A stretch of DNA of 64,000 nt from Duganella sp. CF517 (lineage in GTDB: Bacteria > Pseudomonadota > Gammaproteobacteria > Burkholderiales > Burkholderiaceae_D), in the NCBI RefSeq assembly GCF_900110275.1, contig NZ_FODC01000001.1, positions 1,527,198-1,591,197 of the forward strand. Reading direction: 5' to 3'. Shown in pieces: positions 43,548-52,158 of the stretch. Position 1 is the first letter of the stretch, and each line of letters opens with the position of its first letter. Made by a program: the position numbers and the translations under genes. The notes under the pieces were generated by a model. It worked only from the letters and a program-made list of their open reading frames with translations. It was not told the DNA's origin and ran no database searches.

Positions 43548-44939
43548 TTAGACCGGAGTGGGCGCCGCGGTCTCGGGAAAATCGAGATTGACCCGCAACC
43601 CGCCCAAACGCGCGGACTGGCCGAGCGTGAGCACGGCGCCGTGGCGCTCGGCGATCGACTTGATGATGGCCAGCCCCAGGCCGCTGCCGCCGGCCGCGCT
43701 GCCGGGCACGCGGTAGAAGCGGTTGAACACGCGCTCGCGCTCGTCGGCCGGGATGCCGGGGCCGGAATCGTCGACGCTGAGGACCACCCGGCCCGGCCCG
43801 CCCTTGGCGCCGGGCACGCGGCGCAGGTCGAGGTCGACCGTGCCGCCGGCCGGCGTGTACTTGATGGCGTTGTCGACCAGGTTGCGCAGCAGGATGATGA
43901 GGGCGTCGGGCTGGCCGTCGACGCCGGCCTCGTCGGCGTGGTGCAGGCCGAGGTCGATCTGGCGCGCCTGCGCCAGCCCGGCCATGTCGCCCAGGGTGCG
44001 CTTGACCAGGTCCGACAGGCTGACCGGCTCGAGCCGGACGTCGTCGACCGAGCCCTCCTGGCGCGCCAGCACCAGCAGTTGCTCGACCAGCCGGGTGGCG
44101 CGCTCGATGCCGGCCGTGACGCGGCCGATGGCGACGTTGCGCGCGGCCTCGTCCTGGGCGCGGCCCAGGCTGAGCACCTGCAGTTTGAGCGCGGCCAGCG
44201 GCGAGCGCAGCTCGTGGGCGGCGTCGGCGACGAAATGTTGCTGCGCCTCGAAGGCGGTGCGCACGCGGCCGAACAGCAAATTGAGTTCGTGCACCAGCGG
44301 CAGCACCTCGTCGGGCAAGTCGTTTTCCGACACCGGCGACAAATCGTCGGCCTGGCGCGCGGCGACCTGGCGTTTGACGCGCGACACCGGCGCGAGCGAG
44401 CCGGACACGACCCACCACACCACCAGCATCAGGATCGGCGCCATGACGGCGATCGGCCCGACGGTGCGCAGCGCCAGGGTGCCGGCCATGCGCTGGCGCA
44501 CCGCCATGTCCTGCGCCACCTGCACCGTCTGGTTGCTCGTTTGCACCGAGAAGATGCGGTAGGTGGTGTTGTTGGCCTTGACGTTGGAAAAGCCCAGCAC
44601 GGCGCGCTGCGGCAGCGCCGCGCGCGACAGCGAGCGGAACACCTGGGCGCCGTCGGGGGTCCACACCTGCACCACCAGGTCGTCATTTTCGGGGTCGGCC
44701 ACGGCGTCGGCGGCCTTGTTGGTCAGCGTCGCGCTCGAGCGCAAGGACATGGCCATCTGTTGCATGTGGTAATCGAAGATCTGGTCGGCGTCGCTCAGCG
44801 CGCTGCGGTAGGCGATCAGCGCCTGGGCGATGGCCGCCATGGTGATGGCCGCCAGTAGGAACCACAGCAGCCGGCCGCGCAGCGAGTGCGTGACGACGGG
44901 CACCCGCGGCAACGACGGCATCTTGACCTTCACCTTCAT
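43548..44939 (-). CDS. Two-component sensor histidine kinase (QseC/TctE-like)
   Basis: 463-residue membrane kinase. First helix LLWFLLAAITMAAIAQALIA, a periplasmic two-helix sensor of about 120 residues, a second helix (VGPIAVMAPILMLVVWWVV), a HAMP-like linker, HisKA with the phospho-accepting histidine in AAHELRSPLAAL, and the ATPase domain with NLVDNAIKYTP, DSGPGIP and GSGLGLAI. A short basic N-terminus (MKVKVKM) precedes helix one. Its ATG overlaps the response regulator stop by 4 nt. The signal is unknown; the upstream HtrA gene suggests envelope stress. Confidence 0.92.
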   Translation of the reverse strand: MKVKVKMPSLPRVPVVTHSLRGRLLWFLLAAITMAAIAQALIAYRSALSDADQIFDYHMQQMAMSLRSSATLTNKAADAVADPENDDLVVQVWTPDGAQVFRSLSRAALPQRAVLGFSNVKANNTTYRIFSVQTSNQTVQVAQDMAVRQRMAGTLALRTVGPIAVMAPILMLVVWWVVSGSLAPVSRVKRQVAARQADDLSPVSENDLPDEVLPLVHELNLLFGRVRTAFEAQQHFVADAAHELRSPLAALKLQVLSLGRAQDEAARNVAIGRVTAGIERATRLVEQLLVLARQEGSVDDVRLEPVSLSDLVKRTLGDMAGLAQARQIDLGLHHADEAGVDGQPDALIILLRNLVDNAIKYTPAGGTVDLDLRRVPGAKGGPGRVVLSVDDSGPGIPADERERVFNRFYRVPGSAAGGSGLGLAIIKSIAERHGAVLTLGQSARLGGLRVNLDFPETAAPTPV

Positions 44940-45595
44940 AGTTTGGGCACCATGTAGCCGAGGCCGCGCACGTTCTGGATCAACTCGGCGCCGAGCTTTT
45001 TGCGCAGGCCGTGGATATAGACCTCGACGGCGTTGCTGTTGACCTCGTCCTTCCAGCTGTACAACTTTTCCTCCAGCTGGTGCCGCGACAGCACGATGCC
45101 GGGGCGGGCGATCAACGCTTCCAGCACGGCCCATTCGCGCGCCGACAGGTTGACCGGCTTGCCGTCGGCGATCACTTCGCGCGTTTGCGGGTTGACCGAG
45201 ACGTTGCCGTGCTCGAATACCGGCTCGGCGCGCCCGGCCGAGCGGCGCAGCAAGGCGCGGATGCGCGCCAGCAGCTCGTCGAGGTCGTAGGGCTTGAGCA
45301 CGTAGTCGTCGGCGCCGGCGTCGAGGCCGGCGATGCGCTGCTCCTTGGCGTCGCGCGCCGTGGCCACCAGCACCGGGGTCAGCTCCTTGCGCGCGCGCAT
45401 CGAGCGCAGCACCTCCAGGCCGTCCTTGCGCGGCAGGCCCAGGTCGAGCAGCACCAGGTCGTAGGTTTGCGTTTGCAGCGCGGTGTCGGCCATGTCGCCG
45501 TCCTTGACCCAGTCGACCGCGTAGTGCTCGGCCCGCAGCAGGTCGAGCACCACCTCGCCGATCATCGTGTCGTCTTCTACCAGCAGAAGTCGCAT
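44936..45595 (-). CDS. OmpR-family response regulator
   Basis: 219 residues: receiver domain (LLLVEDDTMIG acidic pocket; phospho-acceptor aspartate in LVLLDLGLPRKDG; ATARD; conserved lysine in VLKPYDLDEL) and a winged-helix DNA-binding domain (LSAREWAVLEALI; VEVYIHGLRKKLG; IQNVRGLGYM). GGAAAC lies before the ATG at 45595; the longer frame upstream is untranslated or random. It is translated with the downstream kinase (ATGA overlap) and lies 73 bp after the HtrA gene on the same strand, so the three may be one transcript with an internal promoter. Confidence 0.94.
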   Translation of the reverse strand: MRLLLVEDDTMIGEVVLDLLRAEHYAVDWVKDGDMADTALQTQTYDLVLLDLGLPRKDGLEVLRSMRARKELTPVLVATARDAKEQRIAGLDAGADDYVLKPYDLDELLARIRALLRRSAGRAEPVFEHGNVSVNPQTREVIADGKPVNLSAREWAVLEALIARPGIVLSRHQLEEKLYSWKDEVNSNAVEVYIHGLRKKLGAELIQNVRGLGYMVPKL

Positions 45596-45668
45596 TGGGT
45601 GTTTCCTTTCTTGTTGTTGTCGCATTCCGCAGGTAGAGGCCACGCCAGCGCGCGCCGGTTGGCCCCGA

Positions 45669-47213
45669 TCAGCCCAGCCGCACCGGGATGAAGATTCTCT
45701 CATCTCCGCGCTGGATCAGCAACGCCACCGACTTGCCGGACTTGTCGACCACCTGGCGCACCTGGTCGACGGTGTTGACGGCCAGGCCGTTGACCGACAG
45801 CAGCACGTCGCCCGGCTGGATGCCGGCGTTGGCGGCGGCGCCGCCGGCGTCCTCGATCACCAGGCCGCCGGGAATGCCGGACTGGCGCCGCTCCGTCTGG
45901 TCGAGCGGACGCAGCGACAAGCCCAGGCGCAGCTTGGCGGTGCCCTGGTCGGCGCGCTCGCCGCGGTCGGCGAAGGTGGCGGCCTTGTCGTTGGCGTTGC
46001 CCAGGGTCGCCGCCAGCGGCACGAGCTTGCCGTTGCGCCACACCTCGAGGTTGATCTTCGAGCCCGGCTCGGCCAGGCCGACCATGGCCGGCAGGTCGAT
46101 CGAGGCGACGATCTTCTGGCCGTTCATCGTGCGCACCACGTCGCCCGGACGCAGGCCGGCCTTGTCGGCCGGGCCGCCGCGTTCGACGTTGGCCACCAGC
46201 GCGCCCTCTGGCGTGGCCAGCTTGAACGAATCGGCGAAGCTTTGGTCGATCTCCTGCACCGTCACGCCCAGCTTGGCGTGTTCGACCTTGCCCTTGGAGA
46301 CGATCTGGTCCTTGATCTTGGTGGCGACGTCGATCGGGATCGCGAACGACAAGCCCTGGTAGCCGCCGGTCTGGCTGTAGATCTGCGAGTTGATGCCGAC
46401 CACCTCGCCACGGGTATTGAACAGCGGCCCGCCCGAGTTGCCGGGATTGACGGCGACATCGGTCTGGATGAACGGCACATACGAGTCGTCCGGCAGCGAG
46501 CGTCCCTTGGCGCTGACGACGCCGGCGGTGACGGTATTGTCGAGGCCGTATGGCGAACCGATCGCCAGCACCCATTCGCCCACCTTCAGGTTGTCGCTCT
46601 TGGCCAGCGGCACCACCGGCAGGTTCTTGGCGTCGATTTTCAGCACGGCGACGTCGGTCTTCGGATCGGAACCGAGCACCTTGGCGCGGAATTCGCGGCG
46701 GTCGGTCAGTTTGACGACCACCTCGCGGGCGTCGCGCACGACGTGGGCGTTGGTCAGGATGATGCCGTCGGCGCTGATGATGAAGCCCGAGCCCATGCCG
46801 TGGGTCGGCATTTCGCGCTGGCCGCGCGGCTGCTGCTGGCCCTGGAAGCGGCGGAAGAACTCCATGAACGGGTCGTCGCCGAAGGCGTCGCCGCCCCGGC
46901 CTTGCGGACCGTTGCCGTCGTACGAGGTCTTGACGCTGCCGGTGACGTTGATGTTGACCACGGCCGGCCCGTTGTGGGCCGCCACGACGCTGAAGTCCGG
47001 CAGCGAGATGCCGGGCGCCGGCACGGCCACGGGCGCGCCCTGGGCGGCGGCGGGCGCGGCGGCTATCGCGGCGACAGGAGCGCCGGCGCCGGCGGCCGTG
47101 GCGCTATTCTGGTGGACCACCACCGCACCGCCCGCGCCGATCGCGGCCAGCACGGCCACGGCGGCGACTGCGCGCTTGGCGGTCTTCGATCCGGACGAAG
47201 TAGTTTGGGACAT
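45669..47213 (-). CDS. Periplasmic serine endoprotease HtrA/DegP (MucD-like)
   Basis: 514 residues with an N-terminal hydrophobic export signal (AVAAVAVLAAIGAGGAVVV) and a Gly/Gln/Pro-rich linker. The trypsin-like triad is complete: TNAHVV (His), KTDVAVLKI (Asp) and NPGNSGGPL (Ser). Two PDZ domains follow (AKLGVTVQEIDQ...RPGDVV; LGLSLRPLDQ...QPGDVLLSVNG). It should degrade or refold misfolded envelope proteins. AGGAG lies 7 nt before the ATG at 47213. Its downstream neighbours are a two-component system, an association common in Burkholderiales. DegP, DegQ and MucD cannot be separated by sequence alone. Confidence 0.95.
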   Translation of the reverse strand: MSQTTSSGSKTAKRAVAAVAVLAAIGAGGAVVVHQNSATAAGAGAPVAAIAAAPAAAQGAPVAVPAPGISLPDFSVVAAHNGPAVVNINVTGSVKTSYDGNGPQGRGGDAFGDDPFMEFFRRFQGQQQPRGQREMPTHGMGSGFIISADGIILTNAHVVRDAREVVVKLTDRREFRAKVLGSDPKTDVAVLKIDAKNLPVVPLAKSDNLKVGEWVLAIGSPYGLDNTVTAGVVSAKGRSLPDDSYVPFIQTDVAVNPGNSGGPLFNTRGEVVGINSQIYSQTGGYQGLSFAIPIDVATKIKDQIVSKGKVEHAKLGVTVQEIDQSFADSFKLATPEGALVANVERGGPADKAGLRPGDVVRTMNGQKIVASIDLPAMVGLAEPGSKINLEVWRNGKLVPLAATLGNANDKAATFADRGERADQGTAKLRLGLSLRPLDQTERRQSGIPGGLVIEDAGGAAANAGIQPGDVLLSVNGLAVNTVDQVRQVVDKSGKSVALLIQRGDERIFIPVRLG

Positions 47214-47366
47214 ATGCACTCCTGAATTGAATGAGGTTTTGTAGATGTATTCAATATGAGGCAAAAAACTTAGACGCCACTTAACTTCTGTTATCGATAC
47301 AAATTCTTACAAACAATGCAATTTAATTAAGATCGGGGGCGGGCTCCGGGCCGGCGGCGGACGTGC

Positions 47367-47391
47367 AACTGGCCGGATAAACCGGCCAGTT
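47367..47391. terminator. Hairpin after ibpA
   Basis: AACTGGCCGG pairs perfectly with CCGGCCAGTT across a 5-nt loop, 45 nt beyond the ibpA stop. No U run follows on the minus strand, so it is a likely transcript-end structure rather than a proven terminator. Confidence 0.5.
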
Positions 47392-47435
47392 GGTCCTACT
47401 CGTGTGCCACCGAAGGCGCACACCCTACCACCGGA

Positions 47436-47894
47436 TTACGCCGCCTGGCGTTGCTCCAGGGCCGCGACGTTGTCGCTGCCATCGATGACGATCTTGCGTG
47501 GCTTGAGGGCTTCCGGAATTTCGCGCACCAATTCGATGGTGAGCATGCCGTTGTCGAAGGACGCGCCGGTCACTTTGACGTGGTTGGCCAGCTGGAAGCG
47601 CTGCTCGAAGTCACGCGCCGCGATGCCGCGGTGCAGATAGGTGCGCTCGGTGGCGTCCTTCTGCTTGCGGCCGACAACCTGCAGCGAATCGCGTTCGAAG
47701 GTGATGTCGATTTCCGACCGGTCGAAACCGGCGAGCGCCATCACGATCCGATACTTGTCTTCGGAGACCAGCTCGATGTTGTAAGGTGGGTAGCTTGGTG
47801 CGGAATCTCCCCGCTGGGCATCGTTCAGCAGTTGTGCCAGACGATCAAAACCGATAGCGGAACGATACAGAGGAGTGAGGTCAAAAGTACGCAT
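47436..47894 (-). CDS. ibpA: Small heat-shock protein IbpA (Hsp20)
   Basis: 152-residue ATP-independent holdase that binds aggregating proteins during heat stress for later recovery by DnaK/ClpB. The start MRTFDLTPLYRSAIGFDRL is the IbpA/IbpB signature. The alpha-crystallin domain contains YPPYNIELVSEDKYRIVMAL, RTYLHRGIAARDFEQRFQL and the conserved MLTIELVREIPE with the IxI-like tail (KIVIDG). A sigma-32-type promoter and a ROSE-like thermometer that hides the Shine-Dalgarno sequence lie upstream, so both transcription and translation should rise with temperature. Confidence 0.95.
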   Translation of the reverse strand: MRTFDLTPLYRSAIGFDRLAQLLNDAQRGDSAPSYPPYNIELVSEDKYRIVMALAGFDRSEIDITFERDSLQVVGRKQKDATERTYLHRGIAARDFEQRFQLANHVKVTGASFDNGMLTIELVREIPEALKPRKIVIDGSDNVAALEQRQAA

Positions 47895-47899
47895 GATAA

Positions 47900-47924
47900 A
47901 TATCCTTTTCAAGTTAAGCGATAT
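47900..47924 (-). promoter_or_regulatory. ROSE-like RNA thermometer hairpin of ibpA
   Basis: In the mRNA, AUAUC-G-CUU pairs with AAG-GAUAU around an AACUUGAA-type loop. The Shine-Dalgarno AAGGA lies inside the stem opposite UCGCU, which fits the ROSE motif U(U/C)GCU with its bulged G. A second hairpin (GUGGUC/GGCCAC region) lies just 5', as in ROSE leaders. The stem is 5 nt before the ATG. Confidence 0.65.
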
Positions 47925-47960
47925 GGAATCGTGGCCCCCATCTGGGCGACCACTGAGTCC

Positions 47961-47989
47961 GATATAGGTCGCTTTTTGGGGCTTTCAAG
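47961..47989 (-). promoter_or_regulatory. Heat-shock (sigma-32) promoter of ibpA
   Basis: CTTGAAA (47983-47989) and, 14 bp downstream, CCTATATC (47961-47968), close to the sigma-32 consensus CTTGAAA-N(13-15)-CCCCATNT. It would start a leader of about 60 nt containing the thermometer hairpins. Confidence 0.75.
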
Positions 47990-48083
47990 GCCTTGAAAAA
48001 CGCCTTCAACATCCCCAGCGGCCCACTTTTTTTAAAAATTTTTGGATTTTTTTTGCGCTGCCGACCGCCCCCGCCCCAACCGC

Positions 48084-48746
48084 TTAGTCAAACGCGACGT
48101 CTTCCAGTCGGAAACGGAATTTGCGGCGCTCGGGCAACGTCCATCCGGGACCCGGCGTGGGATCGCGTGGGGACTCCGGCGCTGCGTCGTGCTGCCAGGC
48201 TTGCGGCGCGCCCTGGTACGACTGCGCCTGGGCTCGCATCGCGGCGAACATCGCCATCACCGTGGTTTCGGGAATCATCGCGGCCGCGCCTGGGGGCGGC
48301 GCCGGCTCGGCCGGGCTTGCCGCCTGCTCCGCAAGTTGCTGGCGCAACCGGCAGGCCAGCGTGAACCGCTTGTCGCAAGGACGACGGATGTACAAATCGG
48401 TCCAGGCGTTGCGGGTGGTGCGCGCGAACGATTGCGCGAACTGGTTGGGCGACACCGACTTTCCCTCGTGGATGATCTGATCCCCCTCGACCCGGGCATA
48501 ATTGTGATCGCCGTAGCTCCAGGAACGCAGCACGGTCCCCTCGGGCAAAAACACCGATTTCCACTGGTAGCCGCGCGCACTCGCCGGGTCGCAGCCGGTA
48601 GCCAGTTTAGCTTGTTCGGCAAGCCAACAATCGATCGCCGACGACACGCCCTCCGATAAGTCCTGCGTGCCGCCAAGCTCAGCGAGCCGGTTGATCAGCT
48701 TGAGCAGCGTGCCGGTTTCCAGCTGCACGGTCACTGTAGATTTCAT
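48084..48746 (-). CDS. Unknown protein with ribbon-helix-helix-like N-terminus
   Basis: 220 residues. Residues 1-50 (MKSTVTVQLETGTLLKLINR, then LSEGVSSAIDCWLAEQ) have the beta-strand plus two helices of ribbon-helix-helix repressors. Residues about 60-135 (LPEGTVLRSWSYGDHNYARVEG; GKSVSPNQFAQSFARTTRNAWTDLYIRRP) recall RAMA/DUF2924-type nucleic-acid-associated domains (a G..Y.A.V..D.I...G...SP..... layout). The tail is proline-rich and basic. Immediately upstream of the ATG is an AT-rich imperfect inverted repeat, a possible self-operator. Both domain calls are by eye and tentative. No neighbour suggests a pathway. Confidence 0.55.
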   Translation of the reverse strand: MKSTVTVQLETGTLLKLINRLAELGGTQDLSEGVSSAIDCWLAEQAKLATGCDPASARGYQWKSVFLPEGTVLRSWSYGDHNYARVEGDQIIHEGKSVSPNQFAQSFARTTRNAWTDLYIRRPCDKRFTLACRLRQQLAEQAASPAEPAPPPGAAAMIPETTVMAMFAAMRAQAQSYQGAPQAWQHDAAPESPRDPTPGPGWTLPERRKFRFRLEDVAFD

Positions 48747-48860
48747 TCGATTTTCCCTTCTATTTTGTTCTGCTTTTCTCTATTTAGACCTGCTTAGGCG
48801 CTGGGGGTTCCACCTCCGCGAAAGCAGAGAAAAATAGAAGGAAATAGAAAAATAAATCGA
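48747..48860. promoter_or_regulatory. AT-rich imperfect inverted repeat upstream of the RHH-like gene
   Basis: TCGATTTTCCCTTCTATTTT (48747-48766) plus TGCTTTTCTC (48771-48780) recurs inverted as GCAGAGAAAAATAGAAGG and AATAAATCGA (48824-48860), with a GC-rich centre. The repeat starts directly before the ATG of the RHH-like gene, where autoregulation would be expected. Confidence 0.5.
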
Positions 48861-48983
48861 ACACTTCCCGCAGGGGCCCGGTGGGGCGTCCCCCCCGATG
48901 TATTCCCGGAGCATTTGCCCACGTGCCCGCGTGCTAAACTCTTTCTCTTGCCCAACCCTTTAACCTTTCCTACCCGCCGCCTC

Positions 48984-50864
48984 ATGCCCCCTATCCGTGC
49001 CGCCCTTGCCGTCCTGTTGGCCACCGCCTTCAGCGCCCAGGCAGAAACGATCTCCGAGCAGCCCTATCCGGGCACCATCGTGCTCAAGGTCGACGCCAGC
49101 AACTTCGCCCAGCAAATCTTCCGCGTGCGCCAGACCATCCCGGCCAAGCCCGGCAAGCTGACGTTGCTCTATCCGCAGTGGGTGGTGGCCAACCACGGCC
49201 CCAGCGGCGCGCTCAACCAGTTCGCCGGCCTGAAGGTCAGCGCCAACGGCAAGCCGCTCGACTGGAAGCGCGATCCGCTCGACGTCTGGGCCTTCGCCAT
49301 CGACGTGCCGGCCGGCGCCAGCGCCATCGACGTGGAATTCCAGTACCTGTCGCCGATCGAGGCCAACCAGGGCCGCACCACCTTCACCGCCGACATCCTC
49401 GGCGTGCAATGGCAATCGCTGGCGCTGTACCCGGCCGGTTACCGCAGCCGCAACATCACCGTGCAGCCGAACCTGACCGTGCCGCCCGGCTGGCAGTTCG
49501 GCAGCGCGCTGCAGACGGCCGCGCGCAACGGCGACGAGATCGCCTTCAAGCCGCTTGACCTGGAAACCCTGCTCGATTCGCCGCTGTTCGCCGGCCGCTA
49601 TTTCCGCCGCGTCGACCTCGATCCGGGCGCCAAGGTGCCGGTGCACCTGAACATGGTGGCCGACAGCGCCGAGCAACTGGCGGCCACGCCGGAACAGATC
49701 GCGCCGCACCGCGCGCTGATCCAGCAAGCCTATAAATTGTTCGACTCCAAACACTACCGCCACTACGATTTCCTGTTCGCCATCAGCGACGAATTCGGCG
49801 GCATCGGCCGCGAACACCACGAGTCGAGCGAAAACGGCGTCAAGCTGGGCTACTTCACCGAATGGGCCAAGTACGAGGCGCGGCGCGAGTTGCTGTCGCA
49901 CGAATTCGTGCACTCGTGGAACGGCAAGTTCCGCCGCCCGGCCGGCCAGGACGTGCCCAACTTCAACACGCCGCTCGACAACTCGTTGCTGTGGGTGTAC
50001 GAGGGCCAGACCCAGTACTGGGGCGCGGTGCTGGCCGCGCGCTCCGGGCTGATCAAGCCGGAAAACACGCGCGACCTGCTGGCCGCCTCGGCCGCGCGGC
50101 TCGACAACGTCAAGGGCCGCGAGTGGCGCGCGGTGCAGGACACCACCTACGATCCGATCGTCAACGCGCGCCGCCCGCAGGTGTGGAACAACTGGCAGCG
50201 CGGCGAGGATTACTACCAGGAAGGCCAGCTGATCTGGCTCGACGCCGACACCCGCATCCGCGAGCTGTCCAACGGCAAGCGCTCGCTCGACGATTTCGCG
50301 CGCGCCTTCTTCGGCGTCGACGACGGCGCCCGCGTCGCCAAGCACTACACGTTCGACCAGCTGGTGGCGGCCTTGAACGCGGTGCAGCCGTACGACTGGG
50401 CCGGTTTCCTGCGCAGCCGCGTGGAAAGCCACGGCCCCGGCGCGCCGCTCGACGGACTGGCGCGCGCCGGCTGGAAACTGGTCTACGCCGAGCAGCAAAC
50501 GCCGTTCCTCAAGGCCCAGGAGGAGCTGGGCAAGTCGGCCAACTTCCAGTATTCGCTGGGCTTCTCGGTGGGCGCCGAGGGCAAGCTCGAGGCGTTCATG
50601 TGGGAGGGCGTCGGCTTCAAGGCCGGCATGTCCGGCGGTTCGACCTTGCTCGCCGTCAACGGCCGCGCCTACAAGCCGGACGTGCTGCGCGCGGCGGTCA
50701 CCGCCGCCAAGGACGGCAAGGAGCCGATCCAGTTGCTGGTCAAAAAAGGCAGTCTGTACCAGACCTACGCGCTCGACTACCACGGCGGCCTGAAGTATCC
50801 GCGCCTGGAGCGCATCGCGGGCGCGCCGGACCGTCTGGAGGCGATCCTCAAGCCGCTGAAGTAA
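48984..50864 (+). CDS. M61 family metallopeptidase (glycyl aminopeptidase-like)
   Basis: 626-residue exported peptidase. Signal peptide MPPIRAALAVLLATAFSAQA; an N-terminal beta domain (LTLLYPQWVVANHGPSG; FADIL-like strands), the catalytic domain with zinc ligands in LLSHEFVHSWNGK (HExxH) and the downstream glutamate in LWVYEGQTQYWG, and a C-terminal PDZ-like part (GSTLLAVNGRAYKPDVL). M61 enzymes remove N-terminal glycine or alanine. The ATG at 48984 begins the signal peptide; an earlier in-frame ATG at 48915 adds a non-homologous stretch. It is followed 56 nt later by a small conserved-looking gene. Confidence 0.92.
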   Translation: MPPIRAALAVLLATAFSAQAETISEQPYPGTIVLKVDASNFAQQIFRVRQTIPAKPGKLTLLYPQWVVANHGPSGALNQFAGLKVSANGKPLDWKRDPLDVWAFAIDVPAGASAIDVEFQYLSPIEANQGRTTFTADILGVQWQSLALYPAGYRSRNITVQPNLTVPPGWQFGSALQTAARNGDEIAFKPLDLETLLDSPLFAGRYFRRVDLDPGAKVPVHLNMVADSAEQLAATPEQIAPHRALIQQAYKLFDSKHYRHYDFLFAISDEFGGIGREHHESSENGVKLGYFTEWAKYEARRELLSHEFVHSWNGKFRRPAGQDVPNFNTPLDNSLLWVYEGQTQYWGAVLAARSGLIKPENTRDLLAASAARLDNVKGREWRAVQDTTYDPIVNARRPQVWNNWQRGEDYYQEGQLIWLDADTRIRELSNGKRSLDDFARAFFGVDDGARVAKHYTFDQLVAALNAVQPYDWAGFLRSRVESHGPGAPLDGLARAGWKLVYAEQQTPFLKAQEELGKSANFQYSLGFSVGAEGKLEAFMWEGVGFKAGMSGGSTLLAVNGRAYKPDVLRAAVTAAKDGKEPIQLLVKKGSLYQTYALDYHGGLKYPRLERIAGAPDRLEAILKPLK

Positions 50865-50920
50865 GCCGCGCGCCTGTTCCGCACGGGCGGTTTCGGTCGG
50901 TTTTGGTGTATGCTGGCGGT

Positions 50921-51268
50921 ATGAACAAAGACACCGACATCCAACTGAGCGGCCCCTTCAAGGCCACCGACGGCTCCGGCCGTGCCCACGACGCCAAGGC
51001 GATCCGCATCTTCGACGAAGGCTATGGCGCCATCGACGTCTACGTCGATTTCGCCGGCTCGATCAGCGGCTTGCACAAGGACAAATCCCTGATCGACGCC
51101 GTCGTCGCGCAGCTGCGCACGGTCGGCTACAAGGGCCCGGCGCTGAGCGCCGGCGATCCGGTGCTGCAGGAAGGCAAGCTGCTGGTGCTCGAATCGCCCG
51201 ACGAATTCAACACCTTCGCCGCCGGCAAGGGCTGGAAAGACCTGGCCGAGGAATTCGGCGACGAGTGA
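50921..51268 (+). CDS. Small cytoplasmic protein of unknown function
   Basis: 115 residues, acidic, no signal or membrane segment. GFDEGYGAIDVYVDFAGS-like strands and the C-terminal SPDEFNTFAAGKGWKDLAEEFGDE give an alpha/beta pattern without a recognised domain. It follows the M61 peptidase gene on the same strand with a 56-bp gap and ends just before a 12-bp tandem repeat. Real-gene status is supported by codon composition and by an open frame with few alternative long ORFs. Confidence 0.65.
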   Translation: MNKDTDIQLSGPFKATDGSGRAHDAKAIRIFDEGYGAIDVYVDFAGSISGLHKDKSLIDAVVAQLRTVGYKGPALSAGDPVLQEGKLLVLESPDEFNTFAAGKGWKDLAEEFGDE

Positions 51269-51280
51269 GCGGTTGTGATG

Positions 51281-51323
51281 AAGCGGTTGACTAAGCGGTT
51301 GACTAAGCGGTTGTGACTAAGCG
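51281..51323. repeat. 12-bp tandem repeat
   Basis: AAGCGGTTGACT at 51281 and 51293, then AAGCGGTTGTGACT at 51305 and a partial unit AAGCG, between two convergent genes. Possibly a variable-number repeat. Confidence 0.85.
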
Positions 51324-51338
51324 CGCCGGCGGCGCGCG

Positions 51339-52106
51339 TCAATCCAGGTAGCGCCGGCTCCAGACGGCGATCAGGTCGGCCACGTAGACGGCGTCCTCGC
51401 GCCGGGTCAGCAGGTGGTCGGCGCTGTCGAGCGAGATGAAACTTTTCGGGTGCCGGGCCGCCGTGAAGATCTCGACAGCGTTGCTGATCGGCACCGTGTC
51501 GTCGCCCGGCGCGTGCATCACCATCAAGGCCCGCCTCAGGGCCGCGATCTTCCCCTTTAAATTGTGCTCGCCGGCGTCCTCGACGAACTGGCGCTTGATG
51601 CGGAACGGGCGCCCCGCCAGTTGCACCTGGGCCTCGCCGTCGCGCGCGATCGCGTCCAGGTGCGCGCTGAACAGGCCGGTCACGTGCGACGGGTCGCTGG
51701 GCGCGGCCACGGTGACGACGGCCGCCACTTCCGGCATCTGGTCGGCGGCGGCCAGCACGGCCGCGCCGCCCAGGCTGTGGCCGATCAACAGGCGCGGCGC
51801 CGCGTGCCGCGCGCGCAGGAAGTCGGCGGCGGCCACCAGGTCGGCCAGGTTGGACGAGAAATTGGTGTTGGCGAACTCGCCCTCGCTCGCGCCCAGGCCG
51901 GTGAAGTCGAAGCGCAGCACGGCGATGCCGTGGGCGGTCAGCGCCTGGGCGATGCGGCTGGCGGCGAACACGTCCTTGCCGCACGTGAAGCAGTGCGCGA
52001 ACAAGGCGTACGCTTTGATGGCGGCCGGCTCGCCGTCGGGCGCGTCGAGCCGCGCGGCCAGTTTGGCGCCGTCGGCGCCGGGGAATTCCTGTCGTTGTGA
52101 TCGCAT
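51339..52106 (-). CDS. Alpha/beta hydrolase (dienelactone-hydrolase-like)
   Basis: 255-residue cytoplasmic hydrolase: [14 protein letters not shown] (oxyanion region), [20 protein letters not shown], nucleophile elbow [12 protein letters not shown], acid region [10 protein letters not shown] and catalytic histidine in [11 protein letters not shown]. This pattern, including HCFTC and the ADHLL end, is common in hydrolases often fused to OsmC; here the OsmC half is absent, possibly encoded elsewhere. GAGGG lies before the ATG at 52106. The substrate is unknown. It is transcribed toward the 12-bp repeat. Confidence 0.85.
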   Translation of the reverse strand: MRSQRQEFPGADGAKLAARLDAPDGEPAAIKAYALFAHCFTCGKDVFAASRIAQALTAHGIAVLRFDFTGLGASEGEFANTNFSSNLADLVAAADFLRARHAAPRLLIGHSLGGAAVLAAADQMPEVAAVVTVAAPSDPSHVTGLFSAHLDAIARDGEAQVQLAGRPFRIKRQFVEDAGEHNLKGKIAALRRALMVMHAPGDDTVPISNAVEIFTAARHPKSFISLDSADHLLTRREDAVYVADLIAVWSRRYLD

Positions 52107-52158
52107 GTGGTGTCCCTCGATAAGTTGCGTCAAGAATACCTCAACCCCGGCCGCCATG

